Assembly: GCA_934591815.1 (NCBI GenBank)
Contig: CAKTPV010000009.1
Span: 1 to 64,000, forward strand
DNA from: an uncultured Oscillospiraceae bacterium
Lineage (GTDB): Bacteria > Bacillota > Clostridia > Oscillospirales > Oscillospiraceae
Reading direction: 5' to 3'
DNA: 64,000 bases
Each line of letters begins with the position of its first letter. Positions within the stretch are counted from its first letter, which is position 1. The notes below the pieces were generated by a model, which saw nothing but the letters and a program-made list of their open reading frames with translations, was not told where the DNA came from and did not search any database. The position numbers were made by a program, and so were the translations under genes. This document shows positions 44,257 to 52,968 of the stretch, piece by piece.

Positions 44257-45827
44257 TATCCCCGGTGGAGGATGGCGTCCATATCCTGCTCCGGCGCGGT
44301 GATAGGCTGGAGCCCGTAGGTGTCCACCAGGATCTTCACCACGGACTCTGACAGGAACGCCGGCAGGGTGGGGCCGAGGTACATGTTCTTCACGCCCAGC
44401 GCCAGCAGGCTCAGCAGGATGCACACCGCCTTCTGCTCATACCACGACAGTACCAGCGTCAGCGGCAGATCGTTGACGGTGCAGCCGAAGGCCTCCGCCA
44501 GTGCCAGTGCCACGGTGACGGCGCTGTAGGCGTCGTTGCACTGGCCCATGTCCAGAATGCGGGGCAGGCCGCCGATCTCGCCCAGATCCAGATCGTTGAA
44601 GCGGTACTTGCCGCAGGCCAGCGTCAGCACCAGTGAGTCCATGGGCGTCTGCTTTACGAACTTCGTGTAGTAGTTGCGGCCGGGGTGGGCGCCGTCGCAG
44701 CCGCCCACCAGAAAGATGTGCTTCACGGCGCCGCTTCTGACGGCGGCGATGATGGCCTCCGCGTGGGACAGCACCGCCGCATGGCCGAAGCCGGTGGTCA
44801 GCATGTGGCCGCCGTTGATGCCGCTCATGCTGTGGTCATGGTCGTAGCCGCCCAGCTCCAGCGCCTGCCGGATGAGGGGGGAGAAGTCCTTGCGGCCGTT
44901 TTCGTCGGCAGTGATGTGGGTCAGACCGTCGTAGCCCACCACGGAGGTGGTGTATACCCGGTCGGCGTAGCTTGGCCGGGGCGGCATCAGGCAGTTGGTG
45001 GTGAACAGCACCGGCGCGGGGATAGCGTCGAACTCCGTCTGCTGGCTCTGCCACGCCGTGCCGAAGTTGCCCGCCAGATGGGGATACGCTTTCAGCCGGG
45101 GATAACCGTGGGCGGGCAGCATCTCGCAATGGGTGTAAATGTTGATGCCTTTACCGTTTGTCTGCTCCAGAAGCTGGTGCAGATCCTCCAGATCGTGGCC
45201 GGAGACCACGATGAACGGGCCTTTTTTGATGTCCGTGTTCACACGGGTGGGCACCGGATCGCCGAAGGTGCCGGTGTTGGCGCGGTCCAGCAGAGCCATG
45301 CACTGAAAGTTCACCTGGCCGAATTCCATGATGAGGGCCAGCCAATCCTCCACGGAGTGCTCCTGGTTGACGGCGCACAGACCCCTGTAGAACCAGTCCG
45401 TCACTGCCTCATCCTCATACCCCAGATTCAGGGCATGGTGGGCATAGGCGGCCATGCCCTTCATGCCGAAGAGCAGTGTGGAACGCAGGGAGACGATGTC
45501 CGTCTCGCCCTTCCAAAGATCGACCACCGGCGTTTCGCCGCCGCCCAGATGTTGACGCTCCGCTGTGACCCGGTGGGTGAAGCGGCGGATGGCGGCGTTG
45601 TCGAAGTTCACGTTGGTCAGCGTGGTGAAAAGCCCGTCCATCAGCAGGCGGGACGCCTCGCGGCTGTGCTGGCCCCGGCGCTCCGCGGCCTCCGCCAGCC
45701 GGATCAGCTCACGGAGCAGGTCATCCTGCAAATTGGCGGTTTCGGGCTGCTTGCCGCATACGCCGGTGCGGACGCAGCCCTTGTTGCCGGCGGTCTGCTG
45801 GCACTGGAAACAAAACATGTCGGACAT
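44256..45827 (-). CDS. hcp: hydroxylamine reductase (hybrid cluster protein)
   Basis: 523 residues. The N-terminal 4Fe-4S cysteine set is CFQCQQTAGNKGCVRTGVC. Further ligands of the hybrid Fe-S-O cluster are present (for example HDLEDL, HCEMLPAHGYPRL, FTTNCLMPP, GCDGAHPGRNYY). The length matches class I/II Hcp. It reduces NO or hydroxylamine and protects from nitrosative stress in the cytosol. AGGAGG precedes the ATG. With the flavodiiron protein it marks strict anaerobic life. Confidence 0.96.
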   Translation of the reverse strand: MSDMFCFQCQQTAGNKGCVRTGVCGKQPETANLQDDLLRELIRLAEAAERRGQHSREASRLLMDGLFTTLTNVNFDNAAIRRFTHRVTAERQHLGGGETPVVDLWKGETDIVSLRSTLLFGMKGMAAYAHHALNLGYEDEAVTDWFYRGLCAVNQEHSVEDWLALIMEFGQVNFQCMALLDRANTGTFGDPVPTRVNTDIKKGPFIVVSGHDLEDLHQLLEQTNGKGINIYTHCEMLPAHGYPRLKAYPHLAGNFGTAWQSQQTEFDAIPAPVLFTTNCLMPPRPSYADRVYTTSVVGYDGLTHITADENGRKDFSPLIRQALELGGYDHDHSMSGINGGHMLTTGFGHAAVLSHAEAIIAAVRSGAVKHIFLVGGCDGAHPGRNYYTKFVKQTPMDSLVLTLACGKYRFNDLDLGEIGGLPRILDMGQCNDAYSAVTVALALAEAFGCTVNDLPLTLVLSWYEQKAVCILLSLLALGVKNMYLGPTLPAFLSESVVKILVDTYGLQPITAPEQDMDAILHRG

Positions 45828-45883
45828 GCTGATACCTCCTGATCAGTTTGCTGGTAGTATTTTTCAGATTTTCGATTTTATTC

Positions 45884-45912
45884 TTGACAGATGCCGGGGG
45901 ATGTGCTAATAT
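45884..45912 (+). promoter_or_regulatory. promoter of tRNA cluster
   Basis: TTGACA, 17-bp spacer, TAATAT, 32 bp before the first tRNA. Confidence 0.8.
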
Positions 45913-45944
45913 AATCGAGCTGACGATTTGAGCGGAGGGCGTAC

Positions 45945-46019
45945 GCGGGTGTAGCACAATGGCCAGGGCACCAGCCTTCCAAGCTGGGGATGCGGGTTCG
46001 ATTCCCGTCACCCGCTCCA
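45945..46019 (+). tRNA. tRNA-Gly (anticodon TCC)
   Basis: Acceptor GCGGGTG/CACCCGC, anticodon loop CTTCCAA, T-loop GGTTCGATT, encoded CCA. First of five tRNAs. Confidence 0.95.
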
Positions 46020-46032
46020 ACTTGACAGATAC

Positions 46033-46109
<77 letters not shown>

Positions 46110-46157
46110 TTTTCCCCTTTGCGGGATGTCAGCGCGATCCCAGACGGATGTATATGT

Positions 46158-46235
<78 letters not shown>

Positions 46236-46280
46236 CAAAAAGAGAGGGATGGGATTTGGTCCCAGCCCTCTCTTCCCAAT

Positions 46281-46355
46281 AGGGGTGTAGCCAAGCGGTA
46301 AGGCAAGGGACTTTGACTCCCTCATTCGCTGGTTCGAGTCCAGCCATCCCTGCCA
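46281..46355 (+). tRNA. tRNA-Gln (anticodon TTG)
   Basis: Acceptor AGGGGTG/CATCCCT, anticodon loop CTTTGAC, T-loop GGTTCGAGT, encoded CCA. Confidence 0.93.
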
Positions 46356-46389
46356 GAAAAATCCGGATGGCTTGCCCATCCTTTCATAT

Positions 46390-46465
46390 GCTTCGTTAGC
46401 TCAGTAGGTAGAGCACCTGCCTTTTAAGCAGGGTGTCCGGGGTTCGAATCCCCGACGAGGCACCA
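46390..46465 (+). tRNA. tRNA-Lys (anticodon TTT)
   Basis: Acceptor GCTTCGT/ACGAGGC, anticodon loop CTTTTAA, T-loop GGTTCGAAT, encoded CCA. Its 3' end directly touches the left copy of a 253-bp repeat. Confidence 0.96.
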
Positions 46466-46469
46466 AGTT

Positions 46470-46722
46470 AACAAACAGGTTTAGATGCCATGCGGTGAAA
46501 ACCGCATGGCATCAAGCCTTTCCGGGGTTTTCCACGCCCCGATTTTAACGGTTTTGAGCATGGATGTCAGAGCCGTCTGAGAGGCGTTCAACGTGATTTG
46601 AACCCCTTTTTTTCTGCTTTCTGGCGAAATGATCGGATGCAGCCCCCTTTTGTACGAGGAAATTCCTCGCAAAAAGGGGGCTTTTTCATAGAAAAGTTTC
46701 ACAAAGTTTAGAGCGTCGGTTT
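46470..46722 (+). repeat. 253-bp direct repeat, left copy
   Basis: About 95% identical to 56361-56613. All 12 base changes are transitions and there are two single-base indels. It contains a 13-pair hairpin (GATGCCATGCGGT and its complement), a CGGGG/CCCCG hairpin and, near the end, a long nested hairpin starting CCCCCTTTT and ending in a T-run, which acts as terminator for the tRNA cluster. A minus-strand ORF inside is not conserved at protein level. Looks like a small mobile or structured-RNA repeat. Confidence 0.85.
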
Positions 46723-46805
46723 GTTGGTTTCGTAGAACCATCGAACCGGCGCTCTTTTTGCATTTTCAGGATAAATAATCGGGCGTGACCCGAAAGGAGG
46801 AACGA

Positions 46806-47003
46806 ATGATGCATGAAAGCAGACGCAGCGTAGCCAAACGCACCTGCACGGCGTTTGTGCCGATGCCGCCGGAGCCGGTGTTTTGCACCGAAAACGAGCG
46901 ATGCCGTGGATGCCCGTATCCCGCCCACGGTATTGTCTGTTGGCACCGGGGTGGAGGCTGTCTGCGCACAGATATGGAAGAAGTAGAAAGGAGACGCAAA
47001 TGA
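46806..47003 (+). CDS. small Cys-rich protein, part of conjugative-element debris
   Basis: 65 residues, six cysteines arranged CTENERCRGCPYPAHGIVCW. AAAGGAGG precedes the ATG. Four-base overlap with the next remnant. Not recognised, but small Cys-rich ORFs of this sort precede the ArdA-like gene in Tn1549-type elements, so it is probably part of that debris. Confidence 0.55.
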   Translation: MMHESRRSVAKRTCTAFVPMPPEPVFCTENERCRGCPYPAHGIVCWHRGGGCLRTDMEEVERRRK

Positions 47004-47610
47004 TGATGCAAGCGGTTCTCAGTAATCCCAGCCACCCGGAGTACGGCGTGGCAACTATCCCGTTCCCCATCCCCCGCGACCAGTACGCACACTGCATGGA
47101 GCTGCTGGAGGCGTTGGAGATCGGCAACGCGGTCAAGGCGGACTGCAAGCGTGGATGAGCTGAACGCGCTGGACGGCAAGGGAACCACCCGGCAGCTCAT
47201 TGAAAGCGGCAGCGGCACGGTGACGCCCTACGGCGTGGTCTATGACAACGGTATGAAATTAGAGCAGATCTACGACGGCCGGTTCTTCCCCTGCTATTAC
47301 TATGAGCCGAACACAATCACCGTTGCGGTGACCTCCAAAAGTGAGCCGGAGGACACAGAGCACATCACATGGCTGTTCCTCCCCATGGTGCAGGAGGAGA
47401 TCGACCGCGCCCTCCAGCGTGCAGGCGGCACAGATCAAAAACCTTGTGGAAAGCCTTGATCTGTTTGATTTTACCCCCAGTGTCAGCACACCGGAGGAGG
47501 ACGGGATGTTCACCGACCGGGGCTACATTGCCTATAAGGGCTATATCAGCATGGAGGAAGTGATGAACGGCAGCCAGAACAGCCGCATGGTGATGGGAGG
47601 GATGATGTAA
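47000..47610 (+). pseudogene. ArdA-like antirestriction gene, broken
   Basis: Three pieces in different frames. 47000-47158 encodes the N-terminus (LSNPSHPEYGVATIPFPI; AAAGGAG before the ATG). 47151-47459 encodes an inner part (LDGKGTTRQLIESGSGTVTP). A third frame to 47610 encodes QIKNLVESLDLFDFTPSVST. The pieces resemble the antirestriction protein of Tn1549/CTn elements with an internal deletion after residue 50 and a frameshift near 47430. Inactive. Confidence 0.7.
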
Positions 47611-47672
47611 GCGAAAGCGGCTTGATCCATTTGAATCAAGCCGCTTGATAGGCAGACAAACTGGAAGTTATC

Positions 47673-48233
47673 TTAATCTTTTCTGCACGTAATATTAAAC
47701 TGCCCGCTTTCCTCTTTCATAGAAACAATGTTAAGACCAGCGTTCTTCAAAAGTTGACTGATTGAATCCGAAGATTGTGGGTCAAGTTTTACAATGCCAT
47801 AGGAAGTATGGATTCTCTTATCAGTAAACTGAATATCTAAATCTACAACAAAAGGTTCTGGATAAGCAGAGGAGATAGCGCAATCCCAAATGCACATTAT
47901 TCCTCCAGTTTTCAGAACACGGGTAGCCTCGAAAATGGCCTTTCTCTGTGTTTCTTCTGACATATACATCAGCGTATAGAAAAAAGTCACGTTATCAAAC
48001 GAACCGTCGAAGAATGATAGTTTCTCGGCATCCATTAACAACTTTGTACAGCAGTGCGGCGCCTCGTCAAGTTCTTCCTGACGATTATCTATTGCGGTGA
48101 CCCTATCGCCATACACTTGCCCGATAATAGCTTCGCCACCTCCGCCAATATCAAGAATCGAACCTTTCAAATCATAGTCTATGTTTATAATCATTTTTAT
48201 CTTCACCAACTTCCGATTAGTTTGCCACATCAT
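47673..48233 (-). CDS. class I SAM-dependent methyltransferase
   Basis: 186 residues. Motif I ILDIGGGGEAIIG (about 25-37), acidic end of strand 2 in VTAIDNRQEEL, and motif IV/post-I FDNVTFFYTLMYM. Substrate unknown. AT-rich relative to the chromosome and surrounded by conjugative-element fragments, so it is probably transferred cargo. Start is the first of two ATGs at 48233, just after GGGGGTG; the frame extends upstream into remnants and the longer form is unlikely. Confidence 0.8.
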   Translation of the reverse strand: MMWQTNRKLVKIKMIINIDYDLKGSILDIGGGGEAIIGQVYGDRVTAIDNRQEELDEAPHCCTKLLMDAEKLSFFDGSFDNVTFFYTLMYMSEETQRKAIFEATRVLKTGGIMCIWDCAISSAYPEPFVVDLDIQFTDKRIHTSYGIVKLDPQSSDSISQLLKNAGLNIVSMKEESGQFNITCRKD

Positions 48234-48288
48234 AGCACACCCCCAAAAATGTGTAAAGCCAAATTCCACACCGAAAGGAGAGCTTAAC

Positions 48289-48385
48289 CTTGAAAAATAC
48301 AACACAATTCCATATCCGACCTGCCCGCCCGGAGGAGGCGGGCTTATTTTATACCCCGCACCCCGAAGAAGATAAGCGGCTGGGT
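48289..48385 (+). pseudogene. fragment of a conjugative-element gene
   Basis: Reads FHIRPARPEEAGLFYTPHPE and then EDKRLGT before it runs into recombinase sequence. This start is typical of a conserved hypothetical gene of Tn1549-type elements. AAAGGAGAG lies before a TTG start. Cut off by the junction with the recombinase fragment near 48385. Confidence 0.6.
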
Positions 48386-48390
48386 ACGGC

Positions 48391-48909
48391 AAGAAATACT
48401 GCCATGATTCGCCCGCCGTGGATGAGCAGCAGCTCCAGCAGGCCATCCTGCGGGTTATCAACGGCGTAATGTCTGAGAAACCCGCACTGGTGCGGCGGGT
48501 CACGGAAAATCTACAGGTGGTGATACGCCCCAGCCGAAGTGGAGAACTTACCATCGCGGATATCGACCACCAACTGGAAACTCTGGCACAGGAGTTTGAC
48601 GCCACCTTCGCCACTGTGGCCTCCGGCAATAGTACCGACTACATTGAACGTTTCAGGACAATCCTTTCCCAGCAGGCAGAGCTGAAGGCCAAGCGTGTCA
48701 AACTGGAGCGACAGCAAGCAGAAGATGCGGAACTGAACAGCCACATGAAACTGGCCGCAGACACTCTGAAACAGGCCGATACTGCCATTATGAAGTGGGA
48801 CGAATACCAAATTCGTGCGTTGGTCGAGTCGGTCAGGATATTGTCTAAAGATGAAATACTGGTGCGGCTAAAAAGCGGGATCGAGAAAATTGAAAAGTTA
48901 CAGAAGTAG
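48391..48909 (+). pseudogene. large serine recombinase, C-terminal fragment
   Basis: About 172 residues, with the frame open from the zinc-ribbon end (KKYCHDSPAVDEQQL) through LRVINGVM and a coiled coil (QAELKAKRVKLERQQAEDAEL) to the family C-terminus (RILSKDEILVRLKSGIEKIEKL). The catalytic N-terminal domain is missing. A leftover of the integrase of a Clostridia conjugative or mobilisable element. Confidence 0.85.
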
Positions 48910-48915
48910 ACATAG

Positions 48916-49084
48916 CTCATGAACGCTATAAGTATTATCTAACTGATGGTAGAGATTTTCCAAAATGGAAAGTTTCTTTTGCGGGGGAACATTTTCTAAG
49001 CATTGAGAAAGGCGGATGATTTCCATTTCATGTTCCAGTTTCGTTAACCGTCTTGAAATGACATCAAACTCCTTTGGTGTGTAG
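48916..49084 (-). pseudogene. coding fragment of unknown element gene
   Basis: An open minus-strand frame reads TPKEFDVISRRLTKLEHEME and LYHQLDNTYSVHELC, with no start codon and no proper end. It looks helical and protein coding but is truncated on both sides by the recombinase and transposase fragments. Confidence 0.45.
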
Positions 49085-49369
49085 GTGCGGTTTGTCCCTT
49101 GGATGGAACAGTACTCCTTCCGCCAGCGGTATCAGGATGAGTGCGAGCGCGTGGAAGTGGAGCGCAGATTCAGTCTGGCGAAGCGTAAATGTGGCATGGG
49201 GCTGGTCACTGCAAAGCTGCGGGAGACTGCGGCCCATGTGATCGCCATGTCCGTTCTGGTGCTGAATCTCCGCAAGATTCAGCGCGCTCTTTTGAGAATG
49301 CTCGCATATCTTCTGGAGATTCTCGCTCAGAACAAAAATTGGGCACTTGTTCAGTGGACATTAATTTAG
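49085..49369 (+). pseudogene. IS1182-type transposase, C-terminal fragment
   Basis: Reads VEVERRFSLAKRKCGMGLVT and VLVLNLRKIQRALLRML, the C-terminal end of DDE transposases of the IS1182/IS5 group (the final Glu in VEVERRF). The first three-quarters are absent. Confidence 0.75.
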
Positions 49370-49420
49370 AAGCCATTTTTAGGATTGATGTTTCTATATG
49401 ATGTGCAGGCTTGCCATAGT

Positions 49421-49456
49421 AACAGCCCTCTGCCAGGGAAAAGGCAGAGGGCTGAA
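49421..49456. terminator. hairpin in remnant region
   Basis: CAGCCCTCTGCC and GGCAGAGGGCTG around AGGGAAAA, followed by AAATTT. Probably an old terminator. Confidence 0.65.
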
Positions 49457-49629
49457 ATTTAATCTATGGGTTTATATTTCGTCACAGTTTTCAAATAGGT
49501 TTTGGGGTTTCCGTTCAAACAAGGCCTGCATATCCATTTGGCCCAAGATTTTATCCGTATCTCCGTTTGGTTTCCCCCGGTTTATGTGATACTGTTTCCG
49601 TCAATAAGTGGAAAGGCGGCGAGTGAGCT

Positions 49630-49674
49630 ATGGCAGCGCAATACGGCTACATCCGGGTAGCGAGGATCGCTTAA
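49630..49674 (+). pseudogene. resolvase/serine recombinase N-terminal stub
   Basis: ATG followed by codons for AAQYGYIRVAR, the unmistakable start of small serine recombinases, then a stop after 14 codons. Only the first beta strand with its Arg remains. It marks a boundary between debris and the ABC/GTPase locus. Confidence 0.7.
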
Positions 49675-49697
49675 AGGGCAGCCATCGCTATCATTTT

Positions 49698-50273
49698 CTA
49701 CAAACATATCACCTGATCGACACCCATAGCGTTGATCTCCGTGGGGTCGTGGGTGACCAGCAGCACTGTGCACCCTTGGCACCTTCTGCGTGTCTCGTAG
49801 ATCACGGCCGTCTTTGTCTCCTCGTCCAGCCCTTTGAACGGCTCGTCAAGAAAAAGGATATCATAGTTGGCCATCAGTGCCCGCAGGAGCGCCACCCGCC
49901 GTCGCATTCCGCCGGAGAGTTCCCGGCAGGGCTGTTTTTCACAGCCGCGCAGACCAACGGCTTGCATGGCAGAGAGCACCTGCTCCTCATCGAGGGATGG
50001 AGTAACCAGCCGAATATTGGATACCGGCGTGAGCGCATCACACAGCCTGTCCTCCTGAAATACCGCGCTTTTCCGCAGGGTGTGCAGCCCGTGGATTTGT
50101 CCGCTGTCCTGCCGCTCCAGCCCCATCAGGATGTGCAGTAGCGTAGTCTTACCGGCTCCGGAGGGTGCCATGATACAGGTGGTTTCGCCCATCGGGAACA
50201 CAGCAGAGAAATTCTTCAGCACTTCCTTGCCGTGAAAGGATTTGCTGATCTTGTCCAACACAATGGCGTCCAT
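49698..50273 (-). CDS. ABC importer ATP-binding subunit (SsuB/TauB-like, short)
   Basis: 191 residues, shorter than the usual 230-260. Walker A APSGAGKTT, signature LSGGMRRRVALLRALM, Walker B ILFLDEPFKGLDEE, H-switch VTHDPTEI. Last gene of regulator-binding protein-permease-ATPase. Ends 24 bp after the resolvase stub, and the missing C-terminal tail may have been lost at that junction, but the catalytic core is complete. Confidence 0.9.
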   Translation of the reverse strand: MDAIVLDKISKSFHGKEVLKNFSAVFPMGETTCIMAPSGAGKTTLLHILMGLERQDSGQIHGLHTLRKSAVFQEDRLCDALTPVSNIRLVTPSLDEEQVLSAMQAVGLRGCEKQPCRELSGGMRRRVALLRALMANYDILFLDEPFKGLDEETKTAVIYETRRRCQGCTVLLVTHDPTEINAMGVDQVICL

Positions 50274-50276
50274 CGC

Positions 50277-51035
50277 TCACATCCTCTCCAGGCGTTTTGC
50301 CGTCCACGACAGAAGGGCAAGAACAGTTTTCTCAAAGGCCAGACTGACCAGAACGATCACCAATGTCCAGGCGAAAAGGTCCGGCATATCCAGATAGATT
50401 TTCGCCTGCTGCAGATGCTCGCCGATGGAGCCGCTGGGGGTCCCGATGACCTCCGCGGCGATGCCTGACTTCCAACACAGGCCCAGAGCGACCATACAGC
50501 CCGACCGGAAAAAGGGTATCACCTGCGGGAGATAGATATACCGAATTCTTCGCCCCACCGGAATCAGGAACACCTCCGCCATCTCCAGCAGCTGCCGGTC
50601 TGCCGCCTCGATCCCGGCGAGTACATTGGTATAGATGATGGGCAACACCATCAGAAACGAGATAAGTGCCGCCAGACTGCGGGAGGAAAACAGAATCAGC
50701 GCCAGAATGATGAAAGATGCAACTGGGATAGTCTTAACAGCCAGCACGACGGGAGCCAGTATATCCTTTACCTGATGAAAGCGGGCTGAGAGCATGGCCA
50801 GCAAAATACCAAGCCCGGCTGCGAGAAAAAAGCCTGCAGCGATCCAAAGCAGGGAAAAGCAGATGGACGCCCAGAAGTCTGTTGTGAAAGACAACTGAGC
50901 AACGCGCACCAGTACCTGCACAGGGGACACCAGCAGGGGCAGCAGGCTGTCCCGGTTTAGGATTACACTGCCCAGTTGCCAGATCGCCAACCAGAAGGCC
51001 GCCGCCCAGACCCGGATCGTCCGCGGATTTTTCAT
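50277..51035 (-). CDS. ABC importer permease (SsuC/TauC-like)
   Basis: 252 residues, six membrane helices, BPD_transp_1 domain with the ATPase-contact loop LEMAEVFLIPVGRRIRYIYLPQ and GLCWKSGIAAEVIG. The family imports sulfonates, nitrate, thiamine precursors and other small anions or amines. It overlaps the binding-protein gene by one base and lies three bases from the ATPase gene. Confidence 0.9.
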   Translation of the reverse strand: MKNPRTIRVWAAAFWLAIWQLGSVILNRDSLLPLLVSPVQVLVRVAQLSFTTDFWASICFSLLWIAAGFFLAAGLGILLAMLSARFHQVKDILAPVVLAVKTIPVASFIILALILFSSRSLAALISFLMVLPIIYTNVLAGIEAADRQLLEMAEVFLIPVGRRIRYIYLPQVIPFFRSGCMVALGLCWKSGIAAEVIGTPSGSIGEHLQQAKIYLDMPDLFAWTLVIVLVSLAFEKTVLALLSWTAKRLERM

Positions 51036-52099
51036 CAGCGGCTGAAGTAGAAGTCATCGCCGGGCAGAGCGCCGCCGATAGACCGGGGATTCTGCTCAAA
51101 CAGAACGGCCAGATACCCCGACAGCTTCTCCTGCATCTCCTTGCCCTCAATAAAGGTGATGTTGCAGGCGGGCAGCGCCTTCTCCGCCACCTCAGCGGTC
51201 ACGATCTCATATTGGCCAACCATCTGGGCAGCCCCATCCGTATTGCTGTTGACATACTCCACAGAGGTTTTGTAGTGATCCAAGAACGCAGACACCGCAT
51301 CCGGATTCTGCTCCACAAACTCGCGGCGGGCAACTACTACGCCGGTGATTAGTGCGGACGGGGTCTCATTGCCCTCCTGCAGAGCGTCCCACTCCTGAGT
51401 TAGATCGAGGGCGACACGGATCTGATCGCTCTTTGTCTGGGCCATAGTCACAAAAGGCTGGGGCAGCATGGCAATGGCGTTCTCCTGAGCCATCAGTGCG
51501 GACAGGCACTCGGCGTGCTCGGATTTCCACTCAATGGTGACATCGGCGGTGGGATCAATTCCGTTGGCACTCAGGATGTAATTCAACGCATACTCCGGCG
51601 TGGCACCCTTGCCGCTGGCATAGATGGTCTTACCTCGCAAGTCTTCCATGCTCTGGACAGTATTCCCGCTCTCTACGATGTAGAGAACGCCCAGAGTATT
51701 GATGGATAGCACCTGAAAGCCCGCGCTGTTGTTATTATACAGGACGGAGGACACATTGGCCGGTATGGCGGCGATATCCAGTTCCCCCTTGGCCAGCATG
51801 GGTGTAACCTCGTCAATGGCGGCGGCGATGCTGAAGGTATAGTTGTTATCGGTCAGCACGCCAGAGTCTACTTGATCCATGAACTGAACCATGCCCATGG
51901 CCGTGGGCCCCTTCAATGCCGCAACGCGGACGTTAACAGGATCAGCGGTTGGAACATCGTCGACGGTGCCAGCCTGTGAAGTACCGGCACCGGAATCGGA
52001 GATATCACCGGAGCCGCCGTCCTGGTTAGAGGAAGCACAGCCTGCGAAAAGCGCGGCGCAGAGCGTCAATACGCAAAAAAGAGAAAGCAATTTTTTCAT
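51035..52099 (-). CDS. ABC substrate-binding lipoprotein (SsuA/NMT1-like fold)
   Basis: 354 residues. Lipobox LFAGC at about 17-21, acidic Gly/Ser linker, then a type II binding fold (RVAALKGPTAMGMVQFMDQV; LAKGELDIAAIPANVSSVLYN; LRGKTIYASGKGATPEYALNYIL). The family is built for small ligands such as sulfonates or pyrimidine precursors. Substrate unknown here. Its promoter carries GTTAG-N6-CTAAC operators shared with feo, suggesting a ligand tied to metal supply. AAAGGATC precedes the ATG. Confidence 0.9.
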   Translation of the reverse strand: MKKLLSLFCVLTLCAALFAGCASSNQDGGSGDISDSGAGTSQAGTVDDVPTADPVNVRVAALKGPTAMGMVQFMDQVDSGVLTDNNYTFSIAAAIDEVTPMLAKGELDIAAIPANVSSVLYNNNSAGFQVLSINTLGVLYIVESGNTVQSMEDLRGKTIYASGKGATPEYALNYILSANGIDPTADVTIEWKSEHAECLSALMAQENAIAMLPQPFVTMAQTKSDQIRVALDLTQEWDALQEGNETPSALITGVVVARREFVEQNPDAVSAFLDHYKTSVEYVNSNTDGAAQMVGQYEIVTAEVAEKALPACNITFIEGKEMQEKLSGYLAVLFEQNPRSIGGALPGDDFYFSR

Positions 52100-52130
52100 T
52101 TGAAGGATCCTTTCTTATCTTAGAATTGAT

Positions 52131-52796
52131 TTATTTAGCTGACGAATAGAGAATCTGCTCCAGACCGTCAGAGTCTGTAATCACAAAGCCCTCGCTCTGG
52201 GCGGCGATTACTCCGGCCGCTTGCAGAGAGGACAGTTCCCGGAACAGAGTGGCCCGACTGACCCCAAGCTGTCGGGCCAAACCATCCCGGGAACAGGAAC
52301 TTTTGACCTGACCATCAGCCGACCTGTGTGCCAGGAGATAGGCGGCGATCTTGCCGCAGCAGGTCTGTGTGGTGAGCTGTTCGATGCGCTTGATCAAAAA
52401 CTGCAGCTTCGCATTACAGAGCGCGGCATACTGAAACGCCAGCTTCTGATCGGTTTCCATCCACCTCCGAAGCGTGACTTTGTCGATATAACAAATCACA
52501 GTATCCTCCCCGCAGCAGAGCACGGTTTCCAGATCACTGGCTGCGACCAGATTGTAGATCCCAAAGCACTCACCGGTATATAGGGAATTTAGCCAGACAT
52601 CCCGGCCATCCACCGCTACAGAGTAGACATCAATCCGCCCGGCCGCCACGGCGCCGACGGACGGGACCCCCTTGGGCGTGTCATGGACGACCTGCCCGGC
52701 CCGATACCGCGAGACGGTAAACGCTCCCTCCGGAACCGAGCAGCCCTGAAAAAGCGGCGATGCCGCCAGCATTTTGGCCACGATACAGTCAGCCAA
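52131..52796 (-). CDS. Crp/Fnr-family transcriptional regulator
   Basis: 221 residues. Cyclic-nucleotide-like sensor domain (about 1-125) with GRIDVYSVAVDGRDVWLNSLYTGECFGI, a dimer helix, then a winged helix (about 150-215: CSRDGLARQLGVSRATLFRELSSLQAAGVI). Several cysteines (C19, CCGEDTVIC, CNAKL, TCCGK) could hold a metal, haem or redox sensor; no classic Fnr cysteine set. First gene of the importer operon, transcribed away from the GTPase operon. It probably activates the latter through the palindrome at 52925-52940. Confidence 0.9.
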   Translation of the reverse strand: MADCIVAKMLAASPLFQGCSVPEGAFTVSRYRAGQVVHDTPKGVPSVGAVAAGRIDVYSVAVDGRDVWLNSLYTGECFGIYNLVAASDLETVLCCGEDTVICYIDKVTLRRWMETDQKLAFQYAALCNAKLQFLIKRIEQLTTQTCCGKIAAYLLAHRSADGQVKSSCSRDGLARQLGVSRATLFRELSSLQAAGVIAAQSEGFVITDSDGLEQILYSSAK

Positions 52797-52812
52797 CAGA
52801 TCACCTCCACGT

Positions 52813-52836
52813 GTGAGTTAGACAACTCTAACTCAC
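52813..52836. promoter_or_regulatory. GTGAGTTAG-N6-CTAACTCAC operator
   Basis: Nine-base perfect arms, six-base spacer, in the leader of the Crp-like gene just before its ribosome binding site. Same core (GTTAG-N6-CTAAC) as the feo operators 27 kb away. Confidence 0.78.
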
Positions 52837-52848
52837 GGGTATTTACTT

Positions 52849-52868
52849 TGGTTAGCCCAAGCTAACCA
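52849..52868. promoter_or_regulatory. TGGTTAG-N6-CTAACCA operator at the importer transcription start
   Basis: Seven-base perfect arms, spacer CCCAAG. It sits 7-26 bp after the -10 of the importer promoter, a repressor position. Confidence 0.8.
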
Positions 52869-52875
52869 CTCGTTT

Positions 52876-52904
52876 ATTATATCTTTTCCGCAAAGGGAAG
52901 TCAA
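52876..52904 (-). promoter_or_regulatory. promoter of the Crp-like regulator and ABC importer operon
   Basis: On the minus strand: TTGACT, 17-bp spacer, TATAAT. Strong enough not to need an activator, consistent with control by repression. Confidence 0.88.
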
Positions 52905-52924
52905 TACATGCTGAGTTATGCGAA

Positions 52925-52968
52925 AGTCTCAAATGAGACTGACAGTAAACGGCGCCTTGTGGTAAGAT
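52925..52968 (+). promoter_or_regulatory. Crp/Fnr-type palindrome and promoter of the GTPase operon
   Basis: AGTCTCA-AA-TGAGACT (52925-52940) is centred about 42 bp before the expected start of transcription from a weak promoter, CTGACA, 18 bp, TAAGAT (52939-52968). This is the standard place for a class II Crp/Fnr activator. A single CTAACC half-site follows at 52972-52977. Confidence 0.7.

Noticed and set aside
46481-46741. 86-codon minus-strand ORF in the left repeat
   Set aside because: Compared with the right copy, most base changes alter the protein, and it spans terminator hairpins. It has no ribosome binding site.
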